Part shown: one piece after another, positions 19,434 through 24,021 of the stretch | How the letters are laid out: each line of letters begins with the position of its first letter | How positions within the stretch are numbered: position 1 is the first letter of the stretch | Source of the DNA: Plakobranchus ocellatus | Lineage: Eukaryota > Mollusca > Gastropoda > Plakobranchidae | Assembly (NCBI GenBank): GCA_019648995.1 | Contig: BLXT01000029.1 | Span: 564,220-588,240, forward strand | Direction of reading: 5' to 3' | DNA length: 24,021 nt | Position numbers and translations under genes: made by a program | The notes under the pieces: model-generated | What the model was told of the DNA's origin: nothing | Databases searched by the model: none | Seen by the model: the letters and a program-made list of their open reading frames with translations, nothing else

Positions 19434-22400
19434 GCGGTGTGGTCTAACAATAGAGCCGTGGATTAAAAACTTGTGCTTTTGCATTTTAGTAGTTTTGCTA
19501 GTTTTACTAACCATAACCAAAGCTACACCTTCATTTTTTTTTTTTTTCAATTGTGTGCTGTGTTTTAAGCGCTTCGTGTAACTTATCAATACGAGGAATT
19601 CATTAACTGCAATGTACAAGTATTTACCCGCAATTAGTTAGTTTCTTCATCGCAAAATCTCAAATTTAAACCTGCAACGGTTTTTAATCTTAGCATACCA
19701 GTTCCTTTTGATCTTCACTATTTTATTAACGCAATCTACCCACAAAACATTTCATCACTGTGAACACAGGCACTCAAATAAAACATATATACATTCATAT
19801 GCGGAACAACCGGTTTGTATTATTATGTTACCTGTATAGAATTAATACATGACACTGTTAAAGGAATAAAACAATAAATGTTAAATTCAAGCGTTTATGC
19901 CAAGGACCATAGAATATGTTCACTCTGAATCCGCAAATATAATGATGTATTGTCACAAATGATTTTTTTTTTTGGCACGTTTACTGAAATCTGTTAAAAA
20001 AAATGTGTATGTTTCGTCCGCCCGTATTTATTTATTTATTTTTTTCAATATTTGAATGGTCACTCAAATTATATTGACAGATTTAGAGTAGATTGTTAAA
20101 GCATGGCATGCCGATCACTTTTCCAATGCACATTTGAAAAACTTCAGACTATTCAATGCATCGCTAACTAGGCGAATGGTGATGGCTATTTCTTTTTCTT
20201 CTTTATCAAGCGTCTAAATAATTCTTAGCCAGAAATAACGTGTGAATAACCGCAGCATGTAATACGTCGACCAAGACAAGAATGAATAGAGCAATTTAAA
20301 AAAAAATAAAGCGAAGAAAATCTTTTCGTTTTCAGTAAATTGATGTGTGAATAAGCTGTGCATAAATAAAGTAAGTAATGAAGAAAAGTAGGTATTTTTT
20401 GACTGATTTCCAGGCTTGTCCAGAGGCATATTTTGCTACCGTACAACTTTTTTTTCCCGGATGATTTCTTACTCTTTCTAGCATGGCATGCTTTTCCCCA
20501 TCAGTGCGTTGATAGCCCAAGTTAACGTCGTGAATAGGAAACAAATAAATATAATCCGCTTGAAATATTTACTCATTCTGGAAACGCAAATAATCCAGTC
20601 AGTAAAAATCATCCCTATCTCAAGCTTGTAATTCATAGAATGCTCGTAAGAATCTGCAATGGCATTGAGTCGATCACGAAAAAGAACTTTCAATAAGTTA
20701 TATTGCAATTGACGCGTTTTTCTTGTTTAAAGCTCAGGGCGAAAACTTGCTTCTTAATAGCTTCAGGTCAACACAAATTTTTAAAGCTCAGTGCTGCGAT
20801 TGATCAAGAATGTTTTCATTATAGATCATACAAAATGAAGTTGATCCCTAATTTGTATTTGAAGACACGTGCAGTTGTGGTGCGTTAATTTTCATAATCT
20901 CGATAGAACGTTAAATATACATAATACTAATGGAACATTTTTTTTTTTTGTCAATCGCGAGCTCGTGAACAAAACATTGAATGTAGAGCATCAACACAAC
21001 ATTCCAGCAATTGTTATTAATGTTAATGTTACATTAGGAAGAATACAAACATTCTACCGGCAACAGAGAAGCTTCCTATTTCAGAGTTACGCTGTGAATG
21101 TAGTAGTACGACCATTCATGTTGAAATCAGAAATGAGAAAAGAACTTCCTATGCAATGCTTTTTGTGATATAAATACTCTACAACATGTTACATTCGTGG
21201 ACGTCAGAATGTATTTTATTTGCTGTTAACATTAAAAAGAACTTTTATTTTCATACGTAGTCTACGTGTTTTGTAATTGTCGATTCTTATTCTTTTTTTT
21301 GTTGTTTAATTATGGATACGTGTACATACAACGATTTTGTATAATGCAAGTCTAAATATGACAATAATGATTTTTGTACTTTTAAATAAAAAGCGGTACT
21401 TTCTATCCTTAAAGGTGGGGAATGTCATTATGTAATTATTGTTAAAAGAATAAATATATATTGTATATGTCGTGATTCAGGGATTGTCTTTTCGTTTTTA
21501 TGTTGCTTCACTGTATTCGTGTTGTTTCCTCATACTGTGTGATGGTATTTCTTTACTGTTGGTCGTATTTATTTTCAATATATCCATGCGGATTCTTTCG
21601 TGATGTACTTTAACTGTGTGTTATAAGGTATACAGTTATTTTTAAAAGTGTATATGTGTCTGTGTGTTTATTTTTTAAATGCATTTCAACTTTGTTGATT
21701 CAGTATCCTTTCTTCTTAAGTGTTTCAGGTAGATGTGGTGAATGTGATTTAGTTTTTGTTGCCNNNTTTTTTTTTTTTTTTTTTTTTTCCCATTTTCGCT
21801 AACCCGTCATCCAGTTTCGCTATCATCATTTAAAAACCCAGTATATATAAACATAATAAAACAGGTCTCGTATAATTATTTTGAAACTAAATGTTGTATG
21901 AGGTTGACGTCGCAATCGTTGTTGTTGCTGTTGTTGTTCCGGTTACCGCCATGCTAATAAATAAGCTGTTTAACCGTTATCTGTGTTTTCTTATTACCGT
22001 ATTTGGGGTTTCTCCCTCCCCCCCACTTTTGCTTATGCTATACAGTCGTGTTCGTTCTTAGAGCCTTTTTTGCTGTACTCTTTAATGACGCTCTTTTCGT
22101 AGGGTAGAAAAAAAAAAAAGAAGTAAATTTAAGAGTGCCCAGGCAACTAAAGGAACCAAACCTCTATGACTTATGGCTACCCACTTTCGATCACGCATGA
22201 TTTCATTTTGAGCAGTTTTGATGTATCAATATCAGGAATAGATAGGACCAGGACCATATTTTTATTTTGGTCCACGATACATGATCTTTAATTTCGTGCC
22301 CAAATGGTGATTGAATTGATATAAGCAAGGAAATTCTATTAAGTTCTCTGCTTTGTGATTCTGGTCCAATTTGTTCTTCCTTATTCAAAGTATTCATTCA

Positions 22401-22888
22401 AGTCGTGTGTTGATACTTTTTTTCCCCCATTGCAATGCTTGATCAGCAACTTATTGTCGATTACGCGACAAATTCTTTTTTAGGCAGTCTTAAGTGAAAG
22501 CAAACCGTCCTTGTTAATACCCAATACCTATCTCAACTCCAGTTTATCTTTTCTTGCTTTTTTTTTTGTTGATTGTCACTTTTGGAATATTTTTTTATTT
22601 TATTTTATTGTGTTTTTAATTTTCATGGCCCTTCTTTGCCTGGTTTCACTTCCTTTGGCTCTTATTCTTTTTATTCATGATTAATCTTCATATTTAGGTT
22701 ATATCCGTTAATTGACCTATGACTCGCTGGTTTTTTTTTTTTTTTTTTTTGCGTATGAGAAACATATTTTTGTTTTGTCTGTTCTTATAATTAATCTTGT
22801 TATGAATGGTATTGTTCCTGACGGTGAGAACTCAACATTGAACGGTATATTTGTTGCACAAGCTGGCAATTGGCGAATCGGTACTACT
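19434..22888. other. Non-coding flank
   Basis: No convincing gene or RNA is seen. The DNA is AT-rich with many short T runs. AATAAA words lie at 21385-21390 and 21449-21454; these are only relevant if transcription reaches this far. A small GTT-rich tract lies near 21917-21938. The open frames on the minus strand near 20214-20708 and the plus frame ending at 21168 have ordinary non-coding composition and overlap one another. Confidence 0.65.
21764..21766. other. Assembly gap (three N) beside poly-T
   Basis: Three undetermined bases sit directly before a run of 22 T (21767-21788). This marks a place where the assembly was not resolved, so sequence and length here are unreliable. Confidence 0.98.
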
Positions 22889-22938
22889 AATGTAATCCAC
22901 AAAGCTATGTGCCAATGTAATCCACAAAGCTATGTGCC
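22889..22938. repeat. Perfect 25-bp tandem duplication
   Basis: Two identical, adjacent 25-base units occupy 22889-22913 and 22914-22938, beginning AATGTAATCC and ending CTATGTGCC. The identity means the duplication is recent. No gene is seen over it. Confidence 0.95.
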
Positions 22939-23317
22939 GCGCAATACCAAGGGCTCCAACAGTACATTAGGTTTATTTATTTTTTTCTTAAGGCTAACTT
23001 ATCAGTAAAGAAAGAACCCGAGTTTCACTCTCCGCGATAAAGATTCCGTACCGACTAATCTTCTTAACAACTACTTACGGTTACACACCTCTCTTGATCA
23101 GCTCGAACTCGAAATTTTTACTCCTAATTATTTGGCGCTGCCAGTGCTTTGTGGGGCAGCCGTCGAGGGCACTGCTGGGGAATAGCGTGTATGGTCTTGT
23201 CAGAGTTGCAATAATATTTTATTATACAATAACGTGAGTAATTTCCATGTTGTTGTTCCAATATCTCGCTTCTTTTAAAAACTCGAGATTATTTCGGCAT
23301 ACACTTGTACTTAGGAT

Positions 23318-23482
23318 GCTGCTGTCGCCGTCGCCCTTATCTCCACCATTGCCACCATTGGCATAACAACAACAACAACAACGACGACGTCGTCCACCAC
23401 CATCACCTCTTCTTCTCCTCCTCCCCCTGCTCTTCCACAACTACTTCAATAATACCACCACCACCGTTGCCGCTGCCGCTCC
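23318..23482. repeat. Cryptic trinucleotide-rich tract
   Basis: A stretch built of CNN-type triplets: GCTGCTGTCGCC near the start, then CCACCATTG twice, a run of AAC units (about 23366-23380), ACG/TCG units that form a small palindrome, CCACCACCATCACC, then CTT/CTC and CCACCACC, GCCGCT. It yields false open frames with His, Asn, Ser and Pro on one strand and Arg and Gly on the other. Confidence 0.8.
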
Positions 23483-23947
23483 GAAGATTGCCATTTTGAT
23501 AAGTGTAATTTTATGAAGTTTTTATTTTTGTTTTCTCTCTGTTTTGTGTCGAAGCCGGATTGGATTTGCTGTTGTCGTCATTATTGATAATGAGAATCGA
23601 ACCATTTATACATTCCATGTTGTACACTCTGAATTTTATTCTGTAACTCAAAGAATGAAAGCCTGGACATGAGATCACAATATATACAAACAGAAAGCTT
23701 CACCTTTGACCTTCCTATAAATATCATTTCCGCCACAAAGTTACTAGTTTGGGGAGCATTAACTGCATGGTCTTACAAAAGGCTTATCGCACGGGGCTTC
23801 TAAATTACATGTACTAAAGTTTCGGTGACGCTCTAGTATGACCAAGTGTGCTTGCTTAGACAAGTTCCGCTTCTCCCACCATAAATTTGGCACTGAGGAT
23901 TTTCTTACTTGCATGGGAGCGCTATGAATTTTTGCTTCCAGTGCTTA

Positions 23948-23998
23948 ACATCAGGGATAGGCCTTATTTTTTTTTTTTTTTTTTTTACCCCTGATGGT
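23948..23998. repeat. Short inverted repeat around poly-T
   Basis: ACATCAGGGATA (23948-23959) is nearly the reverse complement of TACCCCTGATGG (23986-23997), with 10 of 12 positions pairing. The loop holds GGCC and a long T run. It may be a folded end of a small element or chance. Confidence 0.45.
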
Positions 23999-24021
23999 GT
24001 GTGCAAGAGAACGCCTGCGAT

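Larger units (their letters stand above)
22939..24021. other. Non-coding flank to window end
   Basis: No gene is recognised. A small GC-richer patch at about 23133-23185 can form a short hairpin (CAGTGC against GCACTG). The trinucleotide-rich tract and the inverted repeat near the end are listed separately. Confidence 0.6.

Noticed and set aside
19218..19619. Ser-Leu-rich and Arg-Glu-rich open frames
   Set aside because: They are translations of the TC microsatellite.
20214..21168. Several overlapping small frames on both strands
   Set aside because: Mutually overlapping, no conserved motif, composition of non-coding AT-rich DNA.
23222..23499. His/Asn/Pro-rich and Arg/Gly-rich frames
   Set aside because: They arise from the trinucleotide-rich tract and have no start context or domain.

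Overview
The window is AT-rich, intron-containing animal genomic DNA. It carries long homopolymer and microsatellite tracts, one tRNA-like SINE fragment, and a split gene on the plus strand with canonical GT...AG introns. Nothing bacterial or viral is visible (no operons, Shine-Dalgarno sites or phage genes). The general character would suit an invertebrate such as a mollusc or other lophotrochozoan, but the species is a weak inference.

Layout: 1-2181 is the 3' part of an intron. 2182-9177 is one very large internal exon of 2332 codons, phase 0 at both ends, encoding almost uninterrupted coiled coil. 9178-11067 is an intron. 11068-14073 is a second large exon, entered in phase 0 and ending at a TAG. 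14074 to about 15.3 kb is probably 3'UTR, with a candidate AATAAA at 15251. From there to 24021 I see no convincing gene, only low-complexity tracts, a SINE-like block (about 18.06-18.18 kb), a decayed repeat family (14.6 and 18.5-18.9 kb), a TC microsatellite, a 3-base N gap and a 25-bp tandem duplication.

The two exons encode at least 3333 residues of one giant coiled-coil scaffold; its amino end lies upstream of the window. Short stretches around the exon junction resemble, from memory, the middle of the AKAP9/pericentrin centrosome-Golgi scaffold family, so I call it AKAP9/pericentrin-like with moderate confidence. The PACT domain that usually ends those proteins is not seen here. Either the 14073 stop is a PACT-less end, or another isoform leaves the second exon at an internal phase-0 donor (11638 or 11566) and continues beyond the window.

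The most striking structure is inside the big exon: a five-to-six-copy tandem repeat of exactly 49 residues (seven heptads) at 5173-5907, a second six-copy array with a 43-residue period at 6943 to about 7647, and five consecutive 7-residue repeats at 2467-2571. I do not see a new enzymatic or defence system. The novelty, if any, is the repeat architecture and possible alternative ending of this scaffold.
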